NCBI GenBank assembly: GCA_903871775.1 | Contig: CAIQIA010000026.1 | Location: 218,918 to 282,917 of the forward strand | DNA: 64,000 bases | Direction: 5' to 3' | From: an uncultured cyanobacterium | GTDB taxonomy: Bacteria; Cyanobacteriota; Cyanobacteriia; PCC-6307; Cyanobiaceae | Shown: positions 41,601 to 48,479 of the stretch, one piece after another | Position numbering within the stretch: position 1 is the stretch's first letter | Layout of the letters: each line of letters opens with the position of its first letter | Made by a program: the position numbers and the translations under genes | Notes under the pieces: generated by a model | Seen by the model: only the letters and a program-made list of their open reading frames with translations | The model's database searches: none | What the model was told of the DNA's origin: nothing

Positions 41601-41854
41601 CCGTCATTGAGCAGGCCGGCGACCACCACCCGTCGATCAAGCCGCACGTTGGGCTGCAGATCCCAGTGGCTGGAAGCGATGCCACTGTCCCAGAGGGCCA
41701 CCGCAACCCCCGCGCCGGTGAAGTCGGCCCAGACCCGTTCGATGCCGGCGGTGGAGCCGCGGCCGAGGTCGCCCAGGCGACCGATGAGGCCGAACTGCCA
41801 CTGCTGGGGGTAGAGGGGGTCAGCGGGGCGGAAGACGCGCGGCAGGGTGGCCAT
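38615..41854 (-). CDS. Secreted subtilisin-like (S8) protease with RTX repeats
   Basis: 1079 residues. The catalytic triad is seen as ALWDSGIA (Asp56), DRHATAVAGL (His94) and RFSGTSAATP (Ser266), with the oxyanion-type AAGN near 191. A P/proprotein-convertase-like beta domain follows (about 370-490), then an Ig-like Big_5 segment, then nonapeptide calcium-binding repeats (GGLGDDRLDGGAGDDT and others) from about residue 780. There is no N-terminal signal peptide, so type I secretion by the C-terminus is expected. No TolC, ABC or membrane-fusion gene is seen in the window. Confidence 0.93.
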   Translation of the reverse strand: MATLPRVFRPADPLYPQQWQFGLIGRLGDLGRGSTAGIERVWADFTGAGVAVALWDSGIASSHWDLQPNVRLDRRVVVAGLLNDGEALGAADRHATAVAGLIAAASNGRGGVGVAFAAGITAVRVFGGPDDVNTAFDRYLLSLEGLPGFAVSNHSYGSRPDWRPAPQEALFERAARLGRNGLGSLQVKAAGNDNLDSNGDRLNASRYTINVAATTISGGVTSYSSYGAQLLLAAPAAAVTTDRLGIGIGYDGLDNGDYTNRFSGTSAATPVTTGVIALMLEANPGLGWRDVQTILALSAMGLPGTYTGVTAAHEGFRWQWNGADDWNGGGRHFSEDYGFGIVQAYPAVRMAEAWRWLQPQAATSANELALATTLTLARPIADLSSSRISFDVTQAIDVEHVDLQLDLRHGQFTDLRLRLISPAGTTLSLYDGSGGAPAAGLATTGLSPRFGAAGFRGESSVGTWTLEVQDAVAGADGWLDALAFSATGAPVGVDDVYHYTEEVRTVLATPALAGRRLLSDGDGGLDWIEAASLSDSLLLDLRPGASSFLAMLPFLDLSPSGLIENGITGDAADRLYGNSGDNLLIGGRGDDLIDGGEGVDTAAFRGARALYAVTAAAGVTRVSGPDGVDRLINVEWLRFDDDLLAVAPPPPPDPADLHAPRLLALTPAAGTAELPVDGSLDLLFDEPVLAGAGSLRIVAADGTSLGTIPAATLLEVAVAGPQVTVDPLAPLPWGRSFSLLIDPGAFVDRLGNPFAGVADPALLRFTTAANPIVGNNNANTLTGTDANDAIAGLAGNDLLQGGLGDDRLDGGAGDDTASYAAAAAGVTVSLAISGPQDTGAAGRDSLVAIERLLGSAHGDLLRGDDAANRLDGGAGDDTIEGGAGNDTLVGGLNGSLGDTLSYASALAGISVSLAITAPQVTGGAGSDAISGFEHLVGGAGDDRLTGSSQANRLDGGAGNDTLRGGLGSDTLTGGAGADVFVFAGIGEAGNGSLADRLLDFGPDDRLDLQAIDANALASAPGDQAFSFIGTAPFSAVGQLRMVLSGGLGVLQGTTASAGTASFQLFFNNGAMLQPFQIIL

Positions 41855-41863
41855 GGTCGCGGT

Positions 41864-42508
41864 CTAGCGAATGGCCTGCCGCAGCGCCACCAGGCCGAAG
41901 AGCAGGAACAGCCCTCCGCTGAGGCGATAGAGCAGCCGCTCGGGGATGCGACCACCGATCCAGCGGCCGGCCCCCACCGCCAGCCACGTCACCAGGCCAT
42001 GGCCCAGCAGCGCCCCGGCCAGCAGCCCGGCGAAGGTGAGGGCCGGAGCGGTGGCCAGCACGACCGTGGTGATCTGGGTGCGGTCTCCGAGTTCCGCCAG
42101 AAACACGAGCACGAAGGCCTCGAGCACCACCGCCCTGGCGGTGACGATCGGTCGTTGCCGTTCGGCCTCGTCCACGGCCTGCTCGGCCTCGCGTTCCTCG
42201 GCATCGGCGCCGTCGGAGGCCATCCCCTGGGCATCCACCAGGAGCTTGCTGCCGAACCCGAGAAAGAGCACGGCAGCCAGCCAGGGCAGCAGCCAGGGCG
42301 GCAGCACCTCGCGCAGGCCGAAGCCCAGGGCCAGGGAGATCAGGGTCACGGCAGCCAGTGCCGCGAAGGCACCCACGAAGACCAGGCGGGCCCGGTGGCG
42401 CGTCGCCAGGATCAGCGCCATGAAAAAGGTCTTGTCCCCCAGCTCCGCCAGGGTGATGGCCGAGAGGCTGGCGCCGAAGGCCGTGAGAGCAGGGTCGGTG
42501 GGGGGCAT
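41864..42508 (-). CDS. GDT1/UPF0016 family divalent-cation exporter, copy A
   Basis: 214 residues, about six or seven helices. Both signature motifs of the family are present: LAELGDKTFFMALILA (near residue 20) and LAELGDRTQITTVVLA (near 135), the E-x-G-D-[KR]-T pair that forms the cation site. Cyanobacterial members (Mnx) export manganese. The ATG at 42508 was chosen to match the 214-residue length of the second copy at 47786. It ends 10 bp from the subtilase gene start. Confidence 0.93.
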   Translation of the reverse strand: MPPTDPALTAFGASLSAITLAELGDKTFFMALILATRHRARLVFVGAFAALAAVTLISLALGFGLREVLPPWLLPWLAAVLFLGFGSKLLVDAQGMASDGADAEEREAEQAVDEAERQRPIVTARAVVLEAFVLVFLAELGDRTQITTVVLATAPALTFAGLLAGALLGHGLVTWLAVGAGRWIGGRIPERLLYRLSGGLFLLFGLVALRQAIR

Positions 42509-42645
42509 GCCAGGACTGTAGGAACCGAGCCAGAGCCGGCCATGCCATTGAATGGCCGTCGCGATCGGCATCACATCTGACCCAGTTCTGCACCGCCCAA
42601 CCCCAGCCGCTGACGACACGGCGGGTTCTGCACGGGCTGGGCCCT

Positions 42646-43455
42646 GTGGTGATCGTCATCTGTCACCTGGGCTGCCTGCTGCTGCTGGTCACCGGTCTGG
42701 GGGTGCCGATGGCCCTGTGGGCCGTTCTGCTGTACGGCCTGCGGATGCTGGCCACCACGGCCATCTACCACCGCCTGATCACCCACGGCAGCTACCGCGC
42801 GGCGCGGCTGGTGTGGTGGCTGGGGTCGCTGGTGGCCGCCTCGTCGGGCCAGATGGGCCCCAGCTGGTGGAAGGCGCACCATCTGCAGCACCACAGCCAT
42901 GTGGACACCCCCCGCGACCCCCACACACCCCTCAGGCCGATGGCGGGCTGGAGGGGCTTCTGGCATTCCCAGGTGGGCTGGCTGCTGGGCCCCGGCTTCC
43001 ATCCGGAGACCCTGCCGGCCGATGTGGAGGCTGATCCGGTGCTGCGGCTGATCGACCGGCTGCATGTGATGCCGGTGCTCGCCCTGGCCTGGCTGTCGTG
43101 GGGGATCGGCGGGCTTGAAGGGCTGGGCGCGTTCTGCCTCAGCACCACGGTTCTTTATCACGCCGTGGCGAGCGTCAACTCGGTGGCCCACCTGGTGGGA
43201 GACCAACCCTTCGCCACCGGCGATGCAAGCCGCAACAACCGCTGGGTGGCCCTGATCACCTTCGGCGAGGGCTGGCACAACCTGCACCACGCCTTTCAAG
43301 GGTCGGTGCGGCAGGGCATCACGGTGCGGCAGGGGCAGGTGGTGCTGCTGCCCGATCCCACTTACCGCTTCATCCAGCTGCTGAAAATCCTGGGCTGGGC
43401 AGACGGGCTGCGCCAACCCAGCGAGCGGGCCCTGAGGGCCCGCTCAGCCGGCTGA
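42646..43455 (+). CDS. Membrane fatty-acid desaturase (acyl-lipid, DesC-like)
   Basis: 269 residues, GTG start. Three histidine boxes are visible: HRLITH (HxxxxH, near residue 42), HHLQHH (HxxHH, near 78) and HNLHHAF (HxxHH, near 208), the di-iron ligands of stearoyl-type desaturases. Hydrophobic segments flank the boxes. The true start may be a few codons upstream, since the frame is open to before 42541, but no ATG exists there. It adds a double bond to fatty acyl chains; the exact position is not determinable. Confidence 0.85.
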   Translation: MVIVICHLGCLLLLVTGLGVPMALWAVLLYGLRMLATTAIYHRLITHGSYRAARLVWWLGSLVAASSGQMGPSWWKAHHLQHHSHVDTPRDPHTPLRPMAGWRGFWHSQVGWLLGPGFHPETLPADVEADPVLRLIDRLHVMPVLALAWLSWGIGGLEGLGAFCLSTTVLYHAVASVNSVAHLVGDQPFATGDASRNNRWVALITFGEGWHNLHHAFQGSVRQGITVRQGQVVLLPDPTYRFIQLLKILGWADGLRQPSERALRARSAG

Positions 43456-43457
43456 GA

Positions 43458-43751
43458 TCACCAGCGGCGACCGCCGCCACCGCCACCGCCGCCGCCACCA
43501 CCGGCACTGCCGCGGGGCTCGGCCTTGTTGACGCGGATGCTGCGACCCATCCATTCCACGTTTTGGAGATCGGCGATGGCGCGGGCCTCATCGTCGGCCG
43601 AGGCCATGTCGACGAAGGCGAAGCCGCGCTTGCGGCCTGTCTCACGGTCCAGGGGGAGGGTGCACTTGCTGACGGCACCGTATTCGGCGAACAGGTGCTG
43701 AAGGTCTTCCACCTCGGCATCAAAGGACAGATTGCCGACGTAAATAGTCAT
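43458..43751 (-). CDS. Glycine-rich RNA-binding protein (RRM)
   Basis: 97 residues with a single RRM. RNP2 is MTIYVGNLSF and RNP1 is RKRGFAFVDM near residue 40. The tail is a short poly-glycine run ending GRRW. This is the typical cyanobacterial cold- or light-responsive Rbp. It is convergent with the desaturase gene 3 bp away; coregulation with membrane desaturation under cold is plausible but inferred. Confidence 0.95.
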   Translation of the reverse strand: MTIYVGNLSFDAEVEDLQHLFAEYGAVSKCTLPLDRETGRKRGFAFVDMASADDEARAIADLQNVEWMGRSIRVNKAEPRGSAGGGGGGGGGGGRRW

Positions 43752-44029
43752 GAAAAAGGCAAAAACTAGGGGTCGATTCGACGAAGTGGCCGAAGCACGG
43801 TGGCTGGTCTGCTGGAGAAGTCCTGGGGAGATCGCCGGCCTGGAGGAAACCAGACATCAGGACAGAAACCCGCTTCAGATGGTTCGCTCAATCAACTTCA
43901 CCCTACAGCACAGGACCGGGAGCCCCACCCGTGACCCGGCGGCACGGCGACGGCACCCTTGCTATCCGTAGTCACTCCGCATAAGATCGGTCCACGGCCG
44001 CACCGGCCCCTCCATCCGCCCTCCAGGCC

Positions 44030-44602
44030 ATGTCCCTCCTAAACACCGTTCCCCAGGTCACGTTCAAGACCCGCGTCCGTGACGAGTCGGTTCCCGGGCC
44101 CAACCCCTACCGCTGGCAAGACCTGACGACCGACGAGATCTTCAAGGGTCAGACTGTGGTGCTGTTCTCGCTGCCCGGAGCCTTCACCCCCACCTGCTCC
44201 TCGAACCACCTGCCCCGCTACGAAGAGCTGGTCGACGACTTCCGCGCCCTGGGGGTCGACAGGATCGTCTGTGTGTCGGTGAACGATGCCTTCGTGATGT
44301 TCCAGTGGGGACGCCACGTGGGCGCCAGCAACGTGTTTCTGCTGCCCGATGGCAATGGCGAGTTCACCCGCAAGATGGGAATGCTGGTCGACAAGTCCAA
44401 CCTGGGGTTCGGCCTGCGGTCATGGCGATACTCGATGCTGGTCAGGGATGGCGTGATCGAGAAGGCCTTCGTGGAGCCCGAATTCGGTGACAACTGCCCG
44501 GTCGATCCCTTTGAAGTCTCCGATGCCGACACCATGCTGGCCTACCTGAAAGGCACCCAGCCCGCCGGTGTGACCGAAGCACGGCAAGGCTTCGAGGGCT
44601 GA
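44030..44602 (+). CDS. Peroxiredoxin, Prx5/hybrid type
   Basis: 190 residues. The active-site stretch is [19 protein letters not shown] with the peroxidatic Cys at about residue 56. [13 protein letters not shown] follows, and the catalytic Arg lies in [17 protein letters not shown]. The N-terminal [19 protein letters not shown] fits the cyanobacterial Prx5-like subclass that uses glutathione/glutaredoxin. It does not belong to the same subfamily as the PrxQ at 31443. It lies 278 bp from the divergent rbp gene. Confidence 0.93.
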   Translation: MSLLNTVPQVTFKTRVRDESVPGPNPYRWQDLTTDEIFKGQTVVLFSLPGAFTPTCSSNHLPRYEELVDDFRALGVDRIVCVSVNDAFVMFQWGRHVGASNVFLLPDGNGEFTRKMGMLVDKSNLGFGLRSWRYSMLVRDGVIEKAFVEPEFGDNCPVDPFEVSDADTMLAYLKGTQPAGVTEARQGFEG

Positions 44603-44647
44603 GGAAAGGGGCCGCAGACGGCCCGGCCCGGGCGGCAATTGCCTACA

Positions 44648-44655
44648 TGTATACA
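44648..44655. promoter_or_regulatory. 8-bp palindrome TGTATACA upstream of the small protein/CDF operon
   Basis: The perfect palindrome TGTATACA lies 25 bp before the ATG at 44681 in an otherwise GC-rich gap. It could be part of a promoter or a repressor site for the small ribbon-helix-helix-like protein that follows. Only position and symmetry support this. Confidence 0.3.
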
Positions 44656-44680
44656 CTTCAGCAATCCGCCTGGGGTGCCG

Positions 44681-44866
44681 ATGGCCGCGAAGCGTTGTTC
44701 CTCCAGCCGGGAGGGCAAGGTGCTGCTCTCCTGCTGGGTCAGCGAAGAGCTGCGGATGCGGCTGGACCGGGCCTGGGCTGCCCGGGGGTTGCGCCCCCAT
44801 GGCCGCACCCAGAAGGGAATGGAAGAGATGATCGCCTCCTGGCTGGCAACCCAGGAGGAGCGCTGA
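44681..44866 (+). CDS. Small hypothetical protein, possibly ribbon-helix-helix-like
   Basis: 61 residues from ATG 44681. A basic start is followed by a strand-like stretch (KVLLSCWVSEELRMRLDRAWAARG) and a second amphipathic helix (QKGMEEMIASWLA), the strand-helix-helix order of short DNA-binding RHH proteins. It ends 4 bp before the CDF exporter start, so the two are cotranscribed. A longer TTG reading at 44639 is possible but less likely. Function as a metal-responsive regulator is speculation. Confidence 0.55.
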   Translation: MAAKRCSSSREGKVLLSCWVSEELRMRLDRAWAARGLRPHGRTQKGMEEMIASWLATQEER

Positions 44867-44870
44867 GGCC

Positions 44871-45776
44871 ATGGGTGGCTGCCATCACGATCACGATCAT
44901 GGGCACGAATGCGACCGCTCCGGTGCCGCCTTCCGCTGGAGCATCGCCCTCAACGCCGGCCTCACGGCCCTGCAGCTGACGGTCGGCGTCGGCTTCGGTT
45001 CCCTGGCGCTGATCGGCGATGCCCTGCACAACCTGGGCGATGTGGCGGGGCTCGCCCTGGGGTGGGGCGCCGACCGGCTCAGCCGCCGGCCGGCCCGGGG
45101 ACGCTTCACCTACGGCTTCGGGCGCAGCACCCAGATGGCCTCGCTGATCAACGGCCTGCTGATCCTGGCCGCTGGTGCGGTGGTCGTGGTGGAGGCGATC
45201 CAGCGCCTGGTCCACCCGGTGCCGCTGACCGCCGGCCCCGTGGCCTGGGCCGCCGCAGCCGGCATCGTCGTCAACCTGTGCTCAGCCCGCCTGTTCGGCG
45301 ACGACCACCATCACGACCTCAACCAGCGCGCCGCGGTGCTGCACCTGCTCACCGATGCCGCCGTGTCGGTGGCCGTGCTGGTGAGCGCCCTGGTGGTGGG
45401 GGCCACCGGCTGGCTCCGTCTCGATGCCGTCACCGCCATCGCCGTGGGCGCTGCGGTGATCTGGAGCGCCTGGGGACTGCTGCGGGAGGCGATCGCCCTC
45501 AACCTCGACGCCGCACCACGCCATGTCGACCTGGGCCGGGTGGAGCAGGCCCTGGCCACCCTGCCGGCGGTGCTGGAGGTGGAAGAGCTGCACGTCTGGG
45601 GCCTCAGCACGGCGCGCACGGCCCTCACCGCCCACGTGGTGATCGATCCGGAACGCCTGGCGGCCGAGACCCTCAGCCGGGATCAGCTTCTGGCCCTGGC
45701 CCGCACGCGCCTGGCGGACCTGGGGATCCGCAAGAGCACCCTGCAGCTGGAGACCGCTGAGCCGGGCAACGGCTGA
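44871..45776 (+). CDS. Cation diffusion facilitator family metal exporter
   Basis: 301 residues with six predicted membrane helices and a His-rich N-terminus (GGCHHDHDHGHECD). Metal-site motifs are ALIGDALHNLGDVAG (HxxxD, near residue 53) and LLTDAAVSVAVLV with TD-D in helix V. A His-rich loop GDDHHHDLN lies between helices IV and V, and a C-terminal cytosolic ferredoxin-like domain contains LHVWGLSTARTALTAHVVI. It resembles CzcD/ZitB zinc exporters. It precedes the response regulator by 6 bp, which suggests a metal-responsive operon. Confidence 0.93.
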   Translation: MGGCHHDHDHGHECDRSGAAFRWSIALNAGLTALQLTVGVGFGSLALIGDALHNLGDVAGLALGWGADRLSRRPARGRFTYGFGRSTQMASLINGLLILAAGAVVVVEAIQRLVHPVPLTAGPVAWAAAAGIVVNLCSARLFGDDHHHDLNQRAAVLHLLTDAAVSVAVLVSALVVGATGWLRLDAVTAIAVGAAVIWSAWGLLREAIALNLDAAPRHVDLGRVEQALATLPAVLEVEELHVWGLSTARTALTAHVVIDPERLAAETLSRDQLLALARTRLADLGIRKSTLQLETAEPGNG

Positions 45777-45782
45777 GGGGTC

Positions 45783-46481
45783 ATGAAGCTGCTCGTGGTG
45801 GAGGACGATCCCCCCTTGCAGGCCGCCCTGCTGCGGCTGCTCGGCCGCTGGGGCTATGCCGCCGAGCTGGCTGCGACCGGCGCTGAAGCCATCGGCTGGC
45901 TCGAGCGCGAGCTGTTCGATCTGGTGCTGTTCGATCTGGTGCTGCTCGATCTGGGGCTGCCCGATCGTGATGGTCTCTCCCTCTGCCGCCAGATCCGCCT
46001 GGCTGAGCATCAGCCCCTGGTGCTGATGCTCACGGCCCGCGACGGGCGGGAAGACAAGGTCAGAGGATTCGAGGAGGGGGCCGATGACTACGTTGTCAAA
46101 CCCTTTGATCCCGATCTGCTGAGGATGCGCCTGCGGGCGCTGCTGCGCCGGGCCCAGCGGCCGCCGCAGCGCCGCCTCTGCCACGGCCCCCTGCAGCTGG
46201 TGGCAGGCCAGACCAGCCTGCTGGTGAACAGCGCATCCCTCGATCTCACCCGCAAGGAGGCGCTCGTGCTGGAACAGCTGCTGCGGGCCGCCGGTGCCTG
46301 CGTCAGCAAGGCTGAGCTTCTGCACGGAAGCGGCGATGGACGCCGGGACGTGGGCGAAGACGCCCTGCGGGCCCACATGCGCAACCTGCGCCGAAAACTC
46401 ACCCAGGCCGGGTGTGATCCCAACCTGGTCGAAACGGTGTACGGCGTTGGCTACCGGCTCAATCCCACCGCTGCCGCCTGA
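45783..46481 (+). CDS. OmpR-family response regulator with internal 5-residue duplication
   Basis: 232 residues. The receiver domain has VVEDDPPLQ, the phosphoacceptor Asp56 (LLDLGLPDRDG), a Thr in LMLTARDG and Lys in YVVKPFD. A winged helix (about 130-228) ends in VETVYGVGYRLNP. The stretch before the phosphoacceptor is repeated: FDLVL-FDLVL-LDLGL, encoded by two perfect copies of CTGTTCGATCTGGTG (45912-45926 and 45927-45941). The extra five residues lengthen strand beta-3 and may disturb the domain. It resembles ManR/RppA-type metal or redox regulators, but the signal is unknown. Confidence 0.9.
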   Translation: MKLLVVEDDPPLQAALLRLLGRWGYAAELAATGAEAIGWLERELFDLVLFDLVLLDLGLPDRDGLSLCRQIRLAEHQPLVLMLTARDGREDKVRGFEEGADDYVVKPFDPDLLRMRLRALLRRAQRPPQRRLCHGPLQLVAGQTSLLVNSASLDLTRKEALVLEQLLRAAGACVSKAELLHGSGDGRRDVGEDALRAHMRNLRRKLTQAGCDPNLVETVYGVGYRLNPTAAA

Positions 46482-47734
46482 TCCCCTGCAGCTGCGGCGC
46501 CGTCTGGTCCTGCAGGGAGGGTGCTTCGCGCTGCTGCTGCTGTCAGCCTTCACTGGCTCGCTTTACTGGGGCATGGCCGCCCAGCGTGCCGAGGATCAAC
46601 GCACCGAGCTGCATCAACTGGCCGCCGGCGCCGCGGCCCAGCTGCCACTGATCGCCCATGAAACCCGGGAAGCGAAAGGAATCGCCAAGTTTCGCGCCGA
46701 CCCTCGCACCATCCACGTTCCGGCACTTCAGCAGCAGCTGCTGCAGTGGTTTGACACCAGGGGCGTTCTGCTCAGTGGGCAGGGCGCGCTGCCGGTGCCG
46801 GCGCTGCCGGGGGTGCCCGCCGGACCGCTCTGGCAGCGCTGGCCCGGGGGGGGTGAGCCTCTGGCAGCCGGTCAACAGCCAGGCCGGACGGCTCGGCTAT
46901 GTGCGGGTGGCCCTGTCTGATCAGCCAGCGCAAGCCGATCTGATCCGGCTTCGCCGCGGCCTGCTGCTGGGGTGCATCGTCACAGCCCTGGCGGCCCTGC
47001 TGGTGGGCCGCCGGATGCTGCAGGCCGCCTTCTCCCCGCTGCAGCGCCAGGTGAGCGCGCTGCAGCGGTTCACCGCCGACGCCTCCCATGAGCTGCGCCA
47101 TCCGCTGACAACCCTGCGGACCCTGCTGGCGGCCGTGCCCGAGGACCTGCGCCAGGAGCCGACCCTGGCCTGGCCGGAGCTGGATGGCCTCTGCAGCCGC
47201 TTGGGCGAACTGCTCGACGACCTGCTGCTGCTCGCCCGCCAGGAGCAGGTCGGCCTGGATGGGCCCCTGGCCCCTGGGGATCGGCAGACTTTCGATCTGC
47301 TGGAGCTTCTGGAAGACCTGATCCGCTGCCTGACACCTCAGGCGGCCGTGCGCGCCATCCGACTGGAGCTGCGACCTGATCCTGCAGATCACAGGGTCCG
47401 GTTCCGTGGCCAAGGGGAACAGCTGCTGCGGTTGTTCACCAACCTGCTGGACAACGCGATCCGCCACAGCCCCAGGGGCGGGACCGTATGGGTTGTCGTG
47501 AGCGAGGCCGGTCAACGGATCCGGGTGAGCATCGCCGACGAGGGTCCAGGCATTGCCTTGCAGGACCGCGAGCGGATGTTCGAGCGTTTCTGGAGCGGTG
47601 CCGACCGCGGCGGGCAGAGTGGCCTGGGCCTGGCGATCAGCCGGGCGATCGCCCGGCGCCATGGCGGCGAACTGCAGCTGGGGGAGAACCGGCCCGGCCG
47701 CTTCGAGCTGCTGGTGCTGCTCCCCGGCCCATGA
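46447..47734 (+). pseudogene. Sensor histidine kinase, frameshifted at a G8 run
   Basis: The N-terminal half (one membrane helix, CFALLLLSAFTGSLYWG, then a sensor region) reads in one frame to LWQRWPGG. The rest continues one frame later from VSLWQPVNSQAGRLGYVRV: a second helix, H-box FTADASHELRHPLTTLR, N-box NLLDNAIRHS and G-boxes DEGPGI and GLGLAISRAIARRHGG. The switch is at eight consecutive G (46846-46853); seven would restore the frame. A TTG at 46447 within the regulator gene is a possible start. It may be a pseudogene, a phase-variable gene or a sequencing error. Confidence 0.8.
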
Positions 47735-47785
47735 AGCCCCAGCAACCTCAGGACTTCTTCATGGGATGTGCCGCATGGTGACCCT

Positions 47786-48430
47786 ATGGGCACACCTCTT
47801 CCTACCGATCCCGGCGCGGCGGCCTTCGGGGCCAGCCTCACGGCCATCACCCTGGCGGAGCTGGGGGACAAGACGTTCTTCATGGCGCTGATCCTCGCGG
47901 CCCGCCACCGGGCCCGGGAGGTGTTCATCGGTGCGTTCGGGGCGCTCACCGCTGTCACCCTGATCTCCCTGGGCCTGGGTTACGGCCTGCGCGAACTGCT
48001 GCCGCCCCGGGTGGTGCCCTGGCTGGCGGCGGCGTTGTTCATGGGCTTCGGCATCAAGCTGCTGATCGAGGCTCAGCGCATGCGGGCCGACGAAGCCGAT
48101 GAGGAACAGCAGGAAGCAGAAAAGACCATCAACGAGGCTGAAAGCCAGCGTCGCCGCACCACCCCATGGGCGGTGATCCAGGAGGCCTTCGTTCTGGTGT
48201 TCATCGCTGAACTGGGGGATCGCACCCAGTTCACGACGGTGTTTCTGGCCACGGCGCCGGCCTTCACATTCGCCGGCCTGCTCGCCGGCACGTTGCTGGG
48301 CCATGCCCTGGTCACCTGGCTCGCCGTGGGCGCCGGCAAGTGGATCGGCGGCCGCATCAGCGAAAAGCTGCTGTACCGCCTCAGTGGTGGACTGTTCCTG
48401 GTGTTCGGCCTGTTCGCCCTGAAGCAGTGA
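47786..48430 (+). CDS. GDT1/UPF0016 family divalent-cation exporter, copy B
   Basis: 214 residues, same length and layout as copy A at 41864 but on the opposite strand. The paired motifs LAELGDKTFFMALILA and IAELGDRTQFTTVFLA are present. The central loop (EADEEQQEAEKTINEAESQ) is more acidic than in copy A. The ATG at 47786 is preferred over GTG 47768. It follows the CDF exporter and the damaged two-component system, giving a likely metal (Mn/Ca/Zn) homeostasis cluster. Confidence 0.92.
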   Translation: MGTPLPTDPGAAAFGASLTAITLAELGDKTFFMALILAARHRAREVFIGAFGALTAVTLISLGLGYGLRELLPPRVVPWLAAALFMGFGIKLLIEAQRMRADEADEEQQEAEKTINEAESQRRRTTPWAVIQEAFVLVFIAELGDRTQFTTVFLATAPAFTFAGLLAGTLLGHALVTWLAVGAGKWIGGRISEKLLYRLSGGLFLVFGLFALKQ

Positions 48431-48479
48431 TCCGGCGGCGGGGGAATCATCGGAGAAGGCCCCCTATGGCGCAGGTCCC

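Noticed and set aside
43480..43500. CCGCCGCCA-type repeat at the end of the RRM gene
   Set aside because: It only encodes the usual poly-glycine tail of these RNA-binding proteins.
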